Part shown: in pieces, positions 7,644-15,806 of the stretch
Layout: the number at the start of each line of letters is the position of its first letter
How positions within the stretch are numbered: position 1 is the stretch's first letter
From: Oligella sp050920755
GTDB lineage: Bacteria; Pseudomonadota; Gammaproteobacteria; Burkholderiales; Burkholderiaceae_B
NCBI RefSeq assembly: GCF_050920755.1
Contig: NZ_CP158480.1
Coordinates: 1,364,001-1,428,000 of the forward strand
Direction of reading: 5' to 3'
Length of the DNA stretch: 64,000 nucleotides
Position numbers and translations under genes: made by a program
Notes under the pieces: generated by a model
What the model was told of the DNA's origin: nothing
The model's database searches: none
What the model saw: the letters and a program-made list of their open reading frames with translations, nothing else

Positions 7644-10595
7644 TTATTGATTCTTGTTAATGGATTTAGCCAGCTTTTTGGCAGTCGGACTTAAGCTTTG
7701 ATCGACTATCGGATCGGCCTGGATATTTTTACGATAAAAGCGTAGCGATTGGTGTGCCAAGGCAACCAACATATAAGTCGTGGTACCGACGACAAGGGCA
7801 AATACACCTAAATCAAATATCAAGACGGTGGAGAAATGCAGCTTGCCATAAAAGGGCAAGACCGGCTCCCAAACCATGGCCGAAAGGAATGGTAATCCGA
7901 ACAGCATCGGCAATGCGCCGGCCCCTACCGCTAACAGCAGTCCCACAGCTAACCAGTTTTGCGGACGAATACGGGATTTCGACTCCACCCAAAGCATACC
8001 GCTGATAATAAACTGAGTAATCACACCGGTTGCAAAAATCAAACCGGCTACAAAGCCACCACCGGGCAAATTATGACCGCGGAAGAAAAAGTAAAAAGCA
8101 ATCAAACTGGTAACCGGCATCAATAAACGACCAATCACATTAGGTACCAACATGGTGCCTTTGGGAAGCTTACCGTCTTCCTTAATGCGACGTAAATCAG
8201 TGGTTAATTCCTCGCGCACGACATCCAGTGCGTGGAGCATTTCTTGTGGCGGTCTAAAGCGTCGTAAAAGGGCATAAACCGTTAATGCCACAATACCTAA
8301 GACGGTGATTTCACCAAAAGTATCAAAACCGCGGAAATCCACTAAGGTGACATTGACCGCGTTGGTACCGTGCCCCTCAGGTAAGGATTTCACCAAAATC
8401 ATATCGCCGATATCATTACGATTGGTAGGACGCATCATCAGGAAATAAGCTAATAAACTCATACCGATACCGGCGCTTAAGGCAATAATCAAGTCACGTC
8501 GGCGTCTTAAGGCGAGCACCGGATCTTCCTCTAATTCACTTTGCCTTTTCTTTGGTTTAGGTAACCAACGCAGTCCTAACAGTAGTAACACACAAGTCAC
8601 GACCTCGACCACTAATTGAGTTAAAGCCAAATCCGGGGCTGAGAGCCAAGCAAAAGTCACCACTACCACGATTCCTGTGGCACTGGCAAAAATAATCGCT
8701 CTAAAACGATTATATTGGGCATGATAAGCAGTTAAAACAGCGCCTAAGCAACCGACAATCCACATAGCAAAGAATAACCAGTTAATTTGCATCAGATTCG
8801 GTCGCGGCACATCATAGCGACCAACCAAAGGTAAAGCGGCCACCACGATACTAATCAGCACCACTAATACCAATTGAATTTGCATGCGCTCGGAAGAAGT
8901 CCAGCGTACGGTGTGATAGGCGAAAATATCCAAATGATCCATCAGCTTATCAAAGATGCGACGGCCTTCGAAACGCTCTGTCAATGGTGTAACATCCGGA
9001 TAGGCTAATAAGGAGCGGTGCATGATAAGCGCTAAACTGACCCCGCCAATCAGCGCTAACACACTCATTAATAAGGGAATATTCAGTCCGTGCCAGAGCG
9101 CTAAATCATACTCCACCCCATGGTTAAGGCCCAAAATTCCCGAAACTGCGGTATTTAAAAAAGGACCGATAGTATGTTGTGGTAACACGCCGACCAATAC
9201 GCAGAGAAAGACTAAAATCGCACTGGGTACTAACATCAACTTTTGCGGATCGTGCGGTTTTTTAGGGAGCTGTTCAAAATGCGGCTCGCCGAAAAACACA
9301 CTGACGATAAAACGATAGGAATAAGCCACACTTAAAATACTGCCGATTACCGCCATAATCGGTAAGAAATAGGGGCTGGAAAAGGAGGATTCGGCAAAAA
9401 GGGTTTCCGAGAAAAACATCTCCTTGGAAATAAAGCCGTTTAATAAAGGCACACCGGCCATTGCCGCAGCCGCCACGGCAGCTAATAATGCGGTGACCGG
9501 CATGGCCTTACGCAGACCGTTTAAAATCGTGATATCACGGGTACCGGTTTCATGATCCACAATACCTGTCGCCATAAAGAGGGAAGCTTTAAACGTGGCA
9601 TGATTCAACATATGGAAAATAGCCACCACCAAAGCAAGACGGCTATTCATCCCCAGAAGTGTACAAATTAAACCTAAATGACTAATGGTCGAATAGGCCA
9701 ATATACCCTTCATATCCTTTTGGAAAAAGGCATTGTAAGCGCCGATTACAAAGGAAATAAGGCCGGCACCGCTAATCACGAAAAACCACAGATCGGTCCC
9801 CGACAGTACCACCCAAAAACGGGCTAATGCAAATACGCCCACCTTAACCAGGGTGGCTGAATGCAAATAAGCCGAAACCGGCGTCGGTGCGGCCATCGCA
9901 TTAGGCAACCAAAAATGAAAGGGGAATTGTGCACTTTTAGTCAGACAACCAAGGGCAAAGGTAATCACAATCACCGGGTAGTAGGGGCTGTTACGTAAAT
10001 GATCGCCGGAATTTAAAATGGTTTCCAAATCATAACTACCGACCACATAACCCATAATCAGTACGGAAGCTAAGAGGGCAAAGCCGCCGGTTGCAGTTAC
10101 GGTAAAGGAGATTCTGGCACCGCGACGGGCATCGGCGCGATGAAACCAATAGGCGATTAGCATAAAGGAAGCCATACTGGTGAGCTCCCAGAAAATCACC
10201 ATTTGAATCACATTGCCGGACAATACCAAGCCCAGCATGGCGCCCATAAAAATCAGGAAAAAGGCATAAAAACGCGGGCGCGGATCGGCCGGATCCATAT
10301 AGTAACGGGCATAGAGTGAAATCAACGCCCCCATTCCCGACACCAACAGGGCAAAAATATAAGAAAAACCGTCCATGCGGAAGGTAAACACTAAATCCAA
10401 TGCGGGGATCCAGTTGTAACGTTCCACAATCACCGCGCCACTCATAATTTCAGGCGTTTTTAAGGCAACTAAAGTAAAACAGAGGAGAGCCGTGAGACCT
10501 GATAACCAAGCCTCTCGGTTGCGTGTATCATCCGGCAGTACTGCCGCAATTAAAGTGGAGAAAAAGGGGAGTAAAACAATACCGGCCAAATACAT
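7644..10595 (-). CDS. mrpA: Mrp Na+/H+ antiporter fused subunits A and B
   Basis: The 983-residue protein joins the NuoL-like MrpA subunit with MrpB, as in the group with a fused A' subunit (e.g. Sinorhizobium PhaA). The N-terminal antiporter domain (about 1-500) contains FWELTSMASFMLI with the conserved helix-5 glutamate and TKSAQFPFHFWLPNAMAAPT with the conserved lysine. A MrpA C-terminal region (about 550-770) contains DLALTQLVVEVVTCVLLLLG, and the MrpB-like domain (about 810-950) contains RGHNLPGGGFVAGLIFATG. The complex is an inner-membrane Na+(Li+,K+)/H+ antiporter for alkali and salt tolerance. It starts 15 bases after the sigma/anti-sigma fusion gene, preceded by AGGA, and so lies in the same operon. 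Confidence 0.96.
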   Translation of the reverse strand: MYLAGIVLLPFFSTLIAAVLPDDTRNREAWLSGLTALLCFTLVALKTPEIMSGAVIVERYNWIPALDLVFTFRMDGFSYIFALLVSGMGALISLYARYYMDPADPRPRFYAFFLIFMGAMLGLVLSGNVIQMVIFWELTSMASFMLIAYWFHRADARRGARISFTVTATGGFALLASVLIMGYVVGSYDLETILNSGDHLRNSPYYPVIVITFALGCLTKSAQFPFHFWLPNAMAAPTPVSAYLHSATLVKVGVFALARFWVVLSGTDLWFFVISGAGLISFVIGAYNAFFQKDMKGILAYSTISHLGLICTLLGMNSRLALVVAIFHMLNHATFKASLFMATGIVDHETGTRDITILNGLRKAMPVTALLAAVAAAAMAGVPLLNGFISKEMFFSETLFAESSFSSPYFLPIMAVIGSILSVAYSYRFIVSVFFGEPHFEQLPKKPHDPQKLMLVPSAILVFLCVLVGVLPQHTIGPFLNTAVSGILGLNHGVEYDLALWHGLNIPLLMSVLALIGGVSLALIMHRSLLAYPDVTPLTERFEGRRIFDKLMDHLDIFAYHTVRWTSSERMQIQLVLVVLISIVVAALPLVGRYDVPRPNLMQINWLFFAMWIVGCLGAVLTAYHAQYNRFRAIIFASATGIVVVVTFAWLSAPDLALTQLVVEVVTCVLLLLGLRWLPKPKKRQSELEEDPVLALRRRRDLIIALSAGIGMSLLAYFLMMRPTNRNDIGDMILVKSLPEGHGTNAVNVTLVDFRGFDTFGEITVLGIVALTVYALLRRFRPPQEMLHALDVVREELTTDLRRIKEDGKLPKGTMLVPNVIGRLLMPVTSLIAFYFFFRGHNLPGGGFVAGLIFATGVITQFIISGMLWVESKSRIRPQNWLAVGLLLAVGAGALPMLFGLPFLSAMVWEPVLPFYGKLHFSTVLIFDLGVFALVVGTTTYMLVALAHQSLRFYRKNIQADPIVDQSLSPTAKKLAKSINKNQ

Positions 10596-10610
10596 ACTTC
10601 AACGATCCTG

Positions 10611-11981
10611 CTACTTAGGGTCTAAATCAACAGCTGAGCCTTGAAAAAGAATGCTGCCACTGGGTTTATTTGCACTTGAACCGCCTTTAGGCTCAAGACT
10701 GATATAAAAACGCTGATTAGCCTGTGGCGCACCTAAGCGAGCAGCTTCAATACGATTGGCAGCGGCAGCATTTAATAAGGTGATCGCACGCATCGTTTGG
10801 CCATTATCGGTACTCGTCCAGAGCTGCAAATCAAAACCGGATTGACCGATTTGCTGATAGCTCGGTGTGATGGACGCCTTGCCATTGCTGTTGATTTTAA
10901 GTACCCAGCCGACTGTCGGTGTGGCTGAACGATCGGTTAACACCGCCACCCAACGTATTGAATTGCCTGAGCTCGGCCATAGTAAAACCGCCGAAGCTAA
11001 TAAAATTGCAGCTAAGCTCAAGCCTTGCCAAAACTTGATGGAGCGCCATAAAAAATGCAAACGTAAGGAGAGCGGCATTTTTTTGCCCTCTTTGGCTAAA
11101 GCGGCTGCTTTTTCGGCAAGCTCCTTAGACACGGGGTCGGCCTCACCTTCATACGTACTGTCGTATTGCTTACGCTCATGCTCTTTTTGCTGATGATGTA
11201 GCGCCTTCAACTTATCATTGAGCGAACGCCAGAGACTCGGATTAAGGGAGCAGGGCTGTAATTGCGCTATAAACTCGGTAAACAGCTCCTCCCACAACAG
11301 AATAATACGCGTACTATCAACGTTATTGTTAAGAATTTCATAGACTCGGTTGAGATCGCTCTCGCTCATGCCGCCCAGCACATACTCACCTAGAATCAGT
11401 CCCTCTGTATGTTGGGGTAAATGTGGGAATGAGCGGGCTAAATGGTATAAACCGATGCTGATATCCTCTTTGATGCGTGCCAGGGAAATACCCATACGAG
11501 TGGCTGCAACAGCCTGTGTATCCGGACTTAAATAAACGGTTAATAAAGAGCCTTGCTGCTCTTCAGTCAGCTGTTCAAAAAAGAAGTGTACCGACTCCTC
11601 AGGCTTGATATGAGGATTTAACTGCTGCTGTAGCTCAGCCATACCCAAAGGCTTAAAGGCAGGCTCTTTTGCTAGATCCAACGCATGACTTTGATAATGC
11701 GCTTGGTAGTACTCACGAATCTGATAGCGCAAAATACTATATAACCAACCACGTGCAGAACCAATCTCCGGCTCATAAGTATCGGCATGTTCCCATATGG
11801 TAAGAAAGGTTTTCAGTAACACCTGTTGTGCAGATTGCTCCTGTATCAATGATTTACGGGCTAAGGCCATCATCGACTCAGCTTCTGAATCAAAAAGCCG
11901 TTGCAATGCACTTTTCTGCTTTTTTGCAATCGCCGCCAGTAGTTTTTCCAGATATTGGGAGCTGTTTTTGTCTGCTTTCAT
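10611..11981 (-). CDS. Fused ECF-like sigma factor and RskA-like transmembrane anti-sigma factor
   Basis: One uninterrupted 456-residue frame carries two proteins that are normally separate. Residues about 25-90 resemble sigma region 2 (LLKTFLTIWEHADTYEPEIG, then SARGWLYSILRYQIREYY). Residues about 137-184 resemble region 4 with a helix-turn-helix (TQAVAATRMGISLARIKEDI). Residues about 191-258 match the start of RskA-type anti-sigma-K factors (GEYVLGGMSESDLNRVYEIL, then W...ELF...PSLWRSL). A single membrane segment lies at about 318-336 (WQGLSLAAILLASAVLLW). The exported C-terminal domain ends with the RskA-typical YISLEPKGG and PSGSILFQG. The sigma part would therefore be tethered to the inner face of the membrane. 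It is the first gene of the Mrp operon, 15 bases before mrpAB, and diverges from an SDR gene. Function of the fusion is inference; a fused sigma factor would presumably need proteolysis or a conformational change to act. Confidence 0.8.
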   Translation of the reverse strand: MKADKNSSQYLEKLLAAIAKKQKSALQRLFDSEAESMMALARKSLIQEQSAQQVLLKTFLTIWEHADTYEPEIGSARGWLYSILRYQIREYYQAHYQSHALDLAKEPAFKPLGMAELQQQLNPHIKPEESVHFFFEQLTEEQQGSLLTVYLSPDTQAVAATRMGISLARIKEDISIGLYHLARSFPHLPQHTEGLILGEYVLGGMSESDLNRVYEILNNNVDSTRIILLWEELFTEFIAQLQPCSLNPSLWRSLNDKLKALHHQQKEHERKQYDSTYEGEADPVSKELAEKAAALAKEGKKMPLSLRLHFLWRSIKFWQGLSLAAILLASAVLLWPSSGNSIRWVAVLTDRSATPTVGWVLKINSNGKASITPSYQQIGQSGFDLQLWTSTDNGQTMRAITLLNAAAANRIEAARLGAPQANQRFYISLEPKGGSSANKPSGSILFQGSAVDLDPK

Positions 11982-12062
11982 GTGGTACGCTTAATACTGA
12001 ATCTTAAGAGGTCAACTTAAACCCGTTTTGCCTGAAAATATTATAGTAGAGAGTCTGCTCTT

Positions 12063-12848
12063 ATGCCTGAGATACGAAGCTCATTTTTAAACAACTTCAA
12101 GCTTAATAACAAAATCGCTTTAATTACCGGTTCCTCAAGTGGCTTAGGCCTCGTCATGGCGATGGCGATGGCGCGTAGTGGTGCCGAAGTGATTATCAAC
12201 GGTCGTAATGAAGCCACTTTAATCGCACTCCGCCGGGAAGCTGCAAAGCAGGGCTTAGAAATCAACTACTTATGCGCAGATCTCAGTGATTTCAATGCAA
12301 TTGATAAGGCAATTCGAGAAATTAAAAGCAATTATGGTAAGTGTGATATTTTAATCAATAATATCGGAACGCGCATAAGAAAATCGCTTCAAGACTTTAA
12401 TCAGGATGAAATTTTGACGCTGGTTCAGCAAAACTTAACGGCGGCTATTTATTTATCACAGCAAATTGCCGAATTGATGATTGAGCAGCAGTGGGGACGC
12501 ATTATTACTATATCATCCATTGCCGGACGCCTTGCCCGTGCCGGCGATTCCGTTTATCCGGTGACTAAAATGGGGCTCGAGGGTTTAGTGAGAAGTTTAG
12601 CAGTGCAATATGCTGCTTTCGGTATCACCAGTAACGGCATTGCGCCGGGCTTTTTTGCTACACAAAGAAATCTATCCATGATGCGCACTGAGGAGGAAAA
12701 AGCCTCGCATGTGCTGCGGGTGCCGATGAAGCGTTGGGGTGAACCGGAGGAATTGGCAGGTGCGGCGGTATTTTTCGCTTCCGAAGCCGCCTCCTATATT
12801 AATGGTCAAATTCTGACCATCGACGGCGGCTTTACTGCCAGTTTTTAA
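12063..12848 (+). CDS. Short-chain dehydrogenase/reductase, gluconate 5-dehydrogenase-like
   Basis: A classical SDR of 261 residues. The NAD(P)-binding motif TGSSSGLG is at 22-29, NNIG follows the fourth strand, and the catalytic Ser152, Tyr165 and Lys169 lie in TISSIAG and YPVTK. The C-terminal EELAGAAVFFASEAASYING and TIDGGF segments are typical of the gluconate 5-dehydrogenase / 2-deoxy-D-gluconate 3-dehydrogenase group. The exact sugar-acid substrate cannot be assigned from the sequence. It is transcribed divergently from the sigma/anti-sigma gene with 81 bases between starts, and converges with the Bug receptor gene. Confidence 0.85.
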   Translation: MPEIRSSFLNNFKLNNKIALITGSSSGLGLVMAMAMARSGAEVIINGRNEATLIALRREAAKQGLEINYLCADLSDFNAIDKAIREIKSNYGKCDILINNIGTRIRKSLQDFNQDEILTLVQQNLTAAIYLSQQIAELMIEQQWGRIITISSIAGRLARAGDSVYPVTKMGLEGLVRSLAVQYAAFGITSNGIAPGFFATQRNLSMMRTEEEKASHVLRVPMKRWGEPEELAGAAVFFASEAASYINGQILTIDGGFTASF

Positions 12849-12856
12849 ATAGGGAG

Positions 12857-12898
12857 AGGCTATTTCTCACCTCATAACAAAAGGGCGGGAAATAACCT
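12857..12898. terminator. Weak inverted repeat between convergent SDR and Bug genes
   Basis: AGGCTATTTC (12857-12866) pairs imperfectly with GAAATAACCT (12889-12898), with one mismatch, across a 22-base loop between two convergent stop codons. There is no T-run on either side, so terminator function is a weak inference. Confidence 0.25.
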
Positions 12899-12910
12899 AG
12901 CATCAGGATA

Positions 12911-13924
12911 TTATAGGGATAAATCTAGACTTTTAATCAAAGGCTCCCAGCGCGCTTTCTCTTCTTCCATATAGGCTTTAAACGCTTCAGGGGTTGAAGG
13001 CGTAGGCTCCATAAATTGTGAGCGCAGTGTTTTAACCACTTCCTCTTGATTTAAGGCCTCAATCAATGCTTCCTGCAATTTCTTTTTAATCGGCTGCGGC
13101 ACTTTATTGGAAATAACAAAACCCGACCATGCCGCACCGACAATATCGGCAACGCCGGTTTCCTTAATCGTCGGCACATCGGCTAAGGCCCCAATGCGCT
13201 CGGCACCGGTTTGTGCCAATAATTTTAAGCGACCGTCTTTGGCTAAAGGCACAAGGGCAATAGGGGCTAGGGCAGTAAATTGTGTATCACCGGCAACTAA
13301 TGAGTTTAAAGCTTGCGGTGAAGAGTTATAAGGAATAGCTTGCGCCTTAGCACCCACAGTCTGTAGTAGCAGCTCTTGACTCAAATGGGAGCCGGAACCG
13401 GTGCCGGGAATGGCAAAGTTCATGCTGTCCGGATTCTTTTTAATCTCATCGACCAATTGCTCTAAAGATTCAATGCCACTTTCAGCGGTTACTGCAATCA
13501 CATTCGGTTGGGTAACGGCTAAGGTAAGCGGGTAGAGATCCTTGTTCGGATCGAAGTTCAGATTTTTGTAGAGGAATTGGTTATACACTAAGGGCCCATT
13601 AATACTGATACCGAAGGTATAACCATCCGGTTTGGCCTTAGCAATGGCTGCGGTACCGATATTACCGCCGGCGCCCGGGCGATTTTCAATAATAATGGGC
13701 TGATTAAGGCTTTTAGAAGCTTCATTAGCCACCACACGGGCAATCTGATCGGGCGTCGAACCGGCACCGAAGGGTACAATTAAACGCAGTTCTTTATTCG
13801 GCCATTGATCGTTTGATTGAGCCTGTGCCAGCGCAAAGCCGGCGCTGACAGCAGCAAATGCAGTGGCAACCAAAGCTGCTCCGCAGAACTTAGTAAATAA
13901 AGGGGTAAATAACTTATTTTTCAT
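12911..13924 (-). CDS. Bug/TctC-family periplasmic solute-binding protein
   Basis: The 337-residue protein has a signal peptide (hydrophobic core GAALVATAFAAVSAGFALA, cleavage near AQA) followed by the Bug receptor fold: WPNKELRLIVPFGAGSTPDQ, IIENRPGAGGNIGTAAIAKA, and DVPTIKETG...AWSGF near the C-terminus. Bug proteins bind carboxylates or amino acids in the periplasm and are greatly expanded in Burkholderiales. No TctA/TctB transporter gene is nearby, so it is an orphan receptor whose ligand is unknown. It lies 20 bases downstream of a small exported protein gene on the same strand, probably in one unit. Confidence 0.92.
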   Translation of the reverse strand: MKNKLFTPLFTKFCGAALVATAFAAVSAGFALAQAQSNDQWPNKELRLIVPFGAGSTPDQIARVVANEASKSLNQPIIIENRPGAGGNIGTAAIAKAKPDGYTFGISINGPLVYNQFLYKNLNFDPNKDLYPLTLAVTQPNVIAVTAESGIESLEQLVDEIKKNPDSMNFAIPGTGSGSHLSQELLLQTVGAKAQAIPYNSSPQALNSLVAGDTQFTALAPIALVPLAKDGRLKLLAQTGAERIGALADVPTIKETGVADIVGAAWSGFVISNKVPQPIKKKLQEALIEALNQEEVVKTLRSQFMEPTPSTPEAFKAYMEEEKARWEPLIKSLDLSL

Positions 13925-13944
13925 AACATATCCAATAACAACAA

Positions 13945-14373
13945 TTAATTAATCAGTAACTTCGCTTCATCTAAACCCAGCATAATGCGATGGTATTGCT
14001 CCAACAGCGCTGAGGTCTCGGGACCGGGATAGGGGCTGTAAGGTGTATCGCTAAGCCATTGTTTATAATGCGCATAGGGGATTTCTTCGATAAGACGCTG
14101 ATAGCGCGCATTACAAATATCCGTGGCATCCTCTTCGGCAGGATGCGCTTGATACAGCTGCACATACTCTACCGTCATACACATGATAATCGCTTTATAG
14201 CGGTCCTGATCGCTATAGCTTTCTGAGGGCGTCTCTCTTTTGGTCTGCGACACTGTTGTCGCTGTCCCGGTCGTCTCTGTGGCCGGTTGAGCCATGGCTA
14301 TTTGAGCGCAACAAAGGCCTAAAGTGGCGAGCATAGCAGCCATTAAGGTATTGATTTTAAATAACTTATACAT
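13945..14373 (-). CDS. Small exported cysteine-containing protein, unknown function
   Basis: I do not recognise this 142-residue protein. It has an apparent signal peptide (MAAMLATLGLCCAQIAMA, cleavage near AMA-QP), a Thr/Ser/Glu-rich linker, and a compact domain with a CM...C pattern (IIMCMTVEYVQLY, then DICNARYQRLIEEIPYAHY) and a C-terminal IMLGLDEAK. The same pattern occurs in the gene immediately upstream, suggesting ancient tandem duplication. The start overlaps the upstream gene by 8 bases, so translation is probably coupled. A periplasmic location is inferred. Confidence 0.7.
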   Translation of the reverse strand: MYKLFKINTLMAAMLATLGLCCAQIAMAQPATETTGTATTVSQTKRETPSESYSDQDRYKAIIMCMTVEYVQLYQAHPAEEDATDICNARYQRLIEEIPYAHYKQWLSDTPYSPYPGPETSALLEQYHRIMLGLDEAKLLIN

Positions 14374-14767
14374 CTTTATCGCCTAAGCCCAACATGATTT
14401 TAGAGATTTGTTCAAAAACGCGCTGATCATTATCAGAAAGATTATTATAAACGTCACTTAAAATATACTTTTGTCTGAAAGCACGCTCAAAGCTTTGATA
14501 TAAATGTAGCTGATAGCGTTCATAATCCTCGTATTTGACCTTTTTTACAAAGTGACTGAGACGAAACTCACAGAGCTCCATATTTTTAGCGATATTTTCT
14601 TTTTTATGATTTTCATCCAGCACCGGTGTTTGACCGCTCATAATACCTTCCATACACATGGAGAGTAAATCATTTTTCACCGTTTGCGGATACTCTTTCT
14701 GCACACAAGCAGATAAAAGCAGGGGAGAAATCAATAAGGCTATGATTTTTAAGGGTTTAAATTGCAT
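14366..14767 (-). CDS. Putative lipoprotein, related to its downstream neighbour
   Basis: This 133-residue protein starts with a lipoprotein signal peptide whose lipobox LLSAC puts the lipidated cysteine at residue 21. The mature part has MCMEGIMSG, then NMELCEFRLSHFVKKVKYEDY, and ends with KIMLGLGDKDV. The spacing of CM, C, R, the Y..Y motif and IMLGL parallels the next gene. No known family is recognised. It is the first gene of a three-gene unit (lipoprotein, exported protein, Bug receptor) and faces the divergent M23 peptidase gene 99 bases away. Confidence 0.7.
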   Translation of the reverse strand: MQFKPLKIIALLISPLLLSACVQKEYPQTVKNDLLSMCMEGIMSGQTPVLDENHKKENIAKNMELCEFRLSHFVKKVKYEDYERYQLHLYQSFERAFRQKYILSDVYNNLSDNDQRVFEQISKIMLGLGDKDV

Positions 14768-14866
14768 GTGAATGTAAAGAGACTTGTCTGTAGTAGAGAT
14801 AGTTTAATATACTTAAGCCTGATATGCACCTAAGCACGCCGTTCTTAATGCTTCCATATAGTCTAA

Positions 14867-15571
14867 ATGCGCTACAGATTTAATCATTTTAATCCACTAA
14901 AAGTTTTACTGAGTTTGTCTTTTGCCATAGTCAGTAGTCTGTCTTGGGCACAGGCTGAGCTTGGCGCAGACGTGGACTCCGACTTGGGTCCGCTACCACA
15001 GCTGGATACCGATGTTGCCTTTAAGGGAGCCTGCCGTAATACCGTCTGTGGCACCGCTTACCGCGAGGATATCAGTTTCGAGAGCATTATTAAAAAGCCG
15101 GTTGCCGGTGGTCGTATTTCCTCACATTATGGTTGGCGTATTCATCCCGTTGTACAAACACCGCGTATGCATACCGGCATTGATTATGCCGTACCGACCG
15201 GCACCGAGGTCAAAGCTGCCGAGCATGGTAAGGTAGTGTTTGCCGGTTATCAAGGCGGTTATGGTAATTTACTGGTGATTAAGCATAATTCAACTTACCG
15301 CACGGTTTACGCTCATTTGGACAGGTTCAAAGCCAAAATCGGTGATTGGGTTAATCAGGGTGATGTTGTTGCTTATACGGGTAATACCGGTTTATCGACC
15401 GGACCGCATTTGCATTTTGAGATTCGCAAAAACGGTTTATCACTGAATCCATTAACCGGTGAAAGTAGCAGCGATCATTTATTGGTATTGAATAATGACA
15501 CTGCGCCAAAAATTAATGGCGGTCGTGTTAATCGACAAGCAAATAGTCGTGTTCGAACCATCCTCAAATAG
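14867..15571 (+). CDS. M23-family zinc metallopeptidase (LytM domain)
   Basis: The 234-residue exported protein has a signal peptide (LLSLSFAIVSSLSWAQA), a short linker with a cysteine pair (ACRNTVCG), and a LytM/M23 peptidase domain. All zinc ligands are visible: His102 and Asp106 in MHTGID, and His181-x-His183 in GPHLHFEIRKNG. Such enzymes cut peptidoglycan peptide cross-links in the periplasm, or activate amidases when degenerate; this one keeps the metal ligands. No LysM domain or coiled coil is present, unlike NlpD or EnvC. The ATG at 14867 gives a good signal peptide. Confidence 0.9.
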   Translation: MRYRFNHFNPLKVLLSLSFAIVSSLSWAQAELGADVDSDLGPLPQLDTDVAFKGACRNTVCGTAYREDISFESIIKKPVAGGRISSHYGWRIHPVVQTPRMHTGIDYAVPTGTEVKAAEHGKVVFAGYQGGYGNLLVIKHNSTYRTVYAHLDRFKAKIGDWVNQGDVVAYTGNTGLSTGPHLHFEIRKNGLSLNPLTGESSSDHLLVLNNDTAPKINGGRVNRQANSRVRTILK

Positions 15572-15581
15572 ACACCTTAAA

Positions 15582-15620
15582 ATCGCTATAGCGATATAGG
15601 GCGATAGTGGACGATAGTCA
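15582..15620. repeat. 10-bp-phased CGATA direct repeats beside a 14-bp palindrome
   Basis: Three consecutive 10-base units (15591-15600, 15601-15610, 15611-15620) each carry CGATA at the same offset: GCGATATAGG, GCGATAGTGG, ACGATAGTCA. The first unit overlaps the perfect palindrome ATCGCTATAGCGAT at 15582-15595. Repeats in register with the DNA helix suggest binding of a protein array. The element lies 11 bases after the M23 gene stop and about 190 bases before the gst start. Which regulator would bind is unknown. Confidence 0.5.
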
Positions 15621-15695
15621 TTCATTAAAATCCAAATAAAGGCTCAGAATTCATCGATTATTCGTTAGTGATATTATTATAAATAACGTACTTTA

Positions 15696-15762
15696 CATAA
15701 TATACATTATGCGAAATAGCTATAAATGCTTATCGTTATTTTAAGGCCTTATTTGCTACAAT
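15696..15762 (+). promoter_or_regulatory. Putative gst promoter region with a small dyad
   Basis: A -10-like TACAAT lies at 15757-15762, 44 bases before the gst ATG, with only a poor -35 near 15734-15741. Upstream, CATAAT (15696-15701) and ATTATG (15706-15711) form a perfect 6-bp dyad with a 4-base centre. Assignment is by position and resemblance only. Confidence 0.3.
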
Positions 15763-15806
15763 AGACAAATTGATTTTAAAGCCCTCGATGGTGATTGGAG
15801 ATTTAA

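Noticed and set aside
10867..11193. Open frame of 108 codons opposite the sigma/anti-sigma gene
   Set aside because: No recognisable domain and no good ribosome site; the opposite strand codes for a clear membrane anti-sigma domain.
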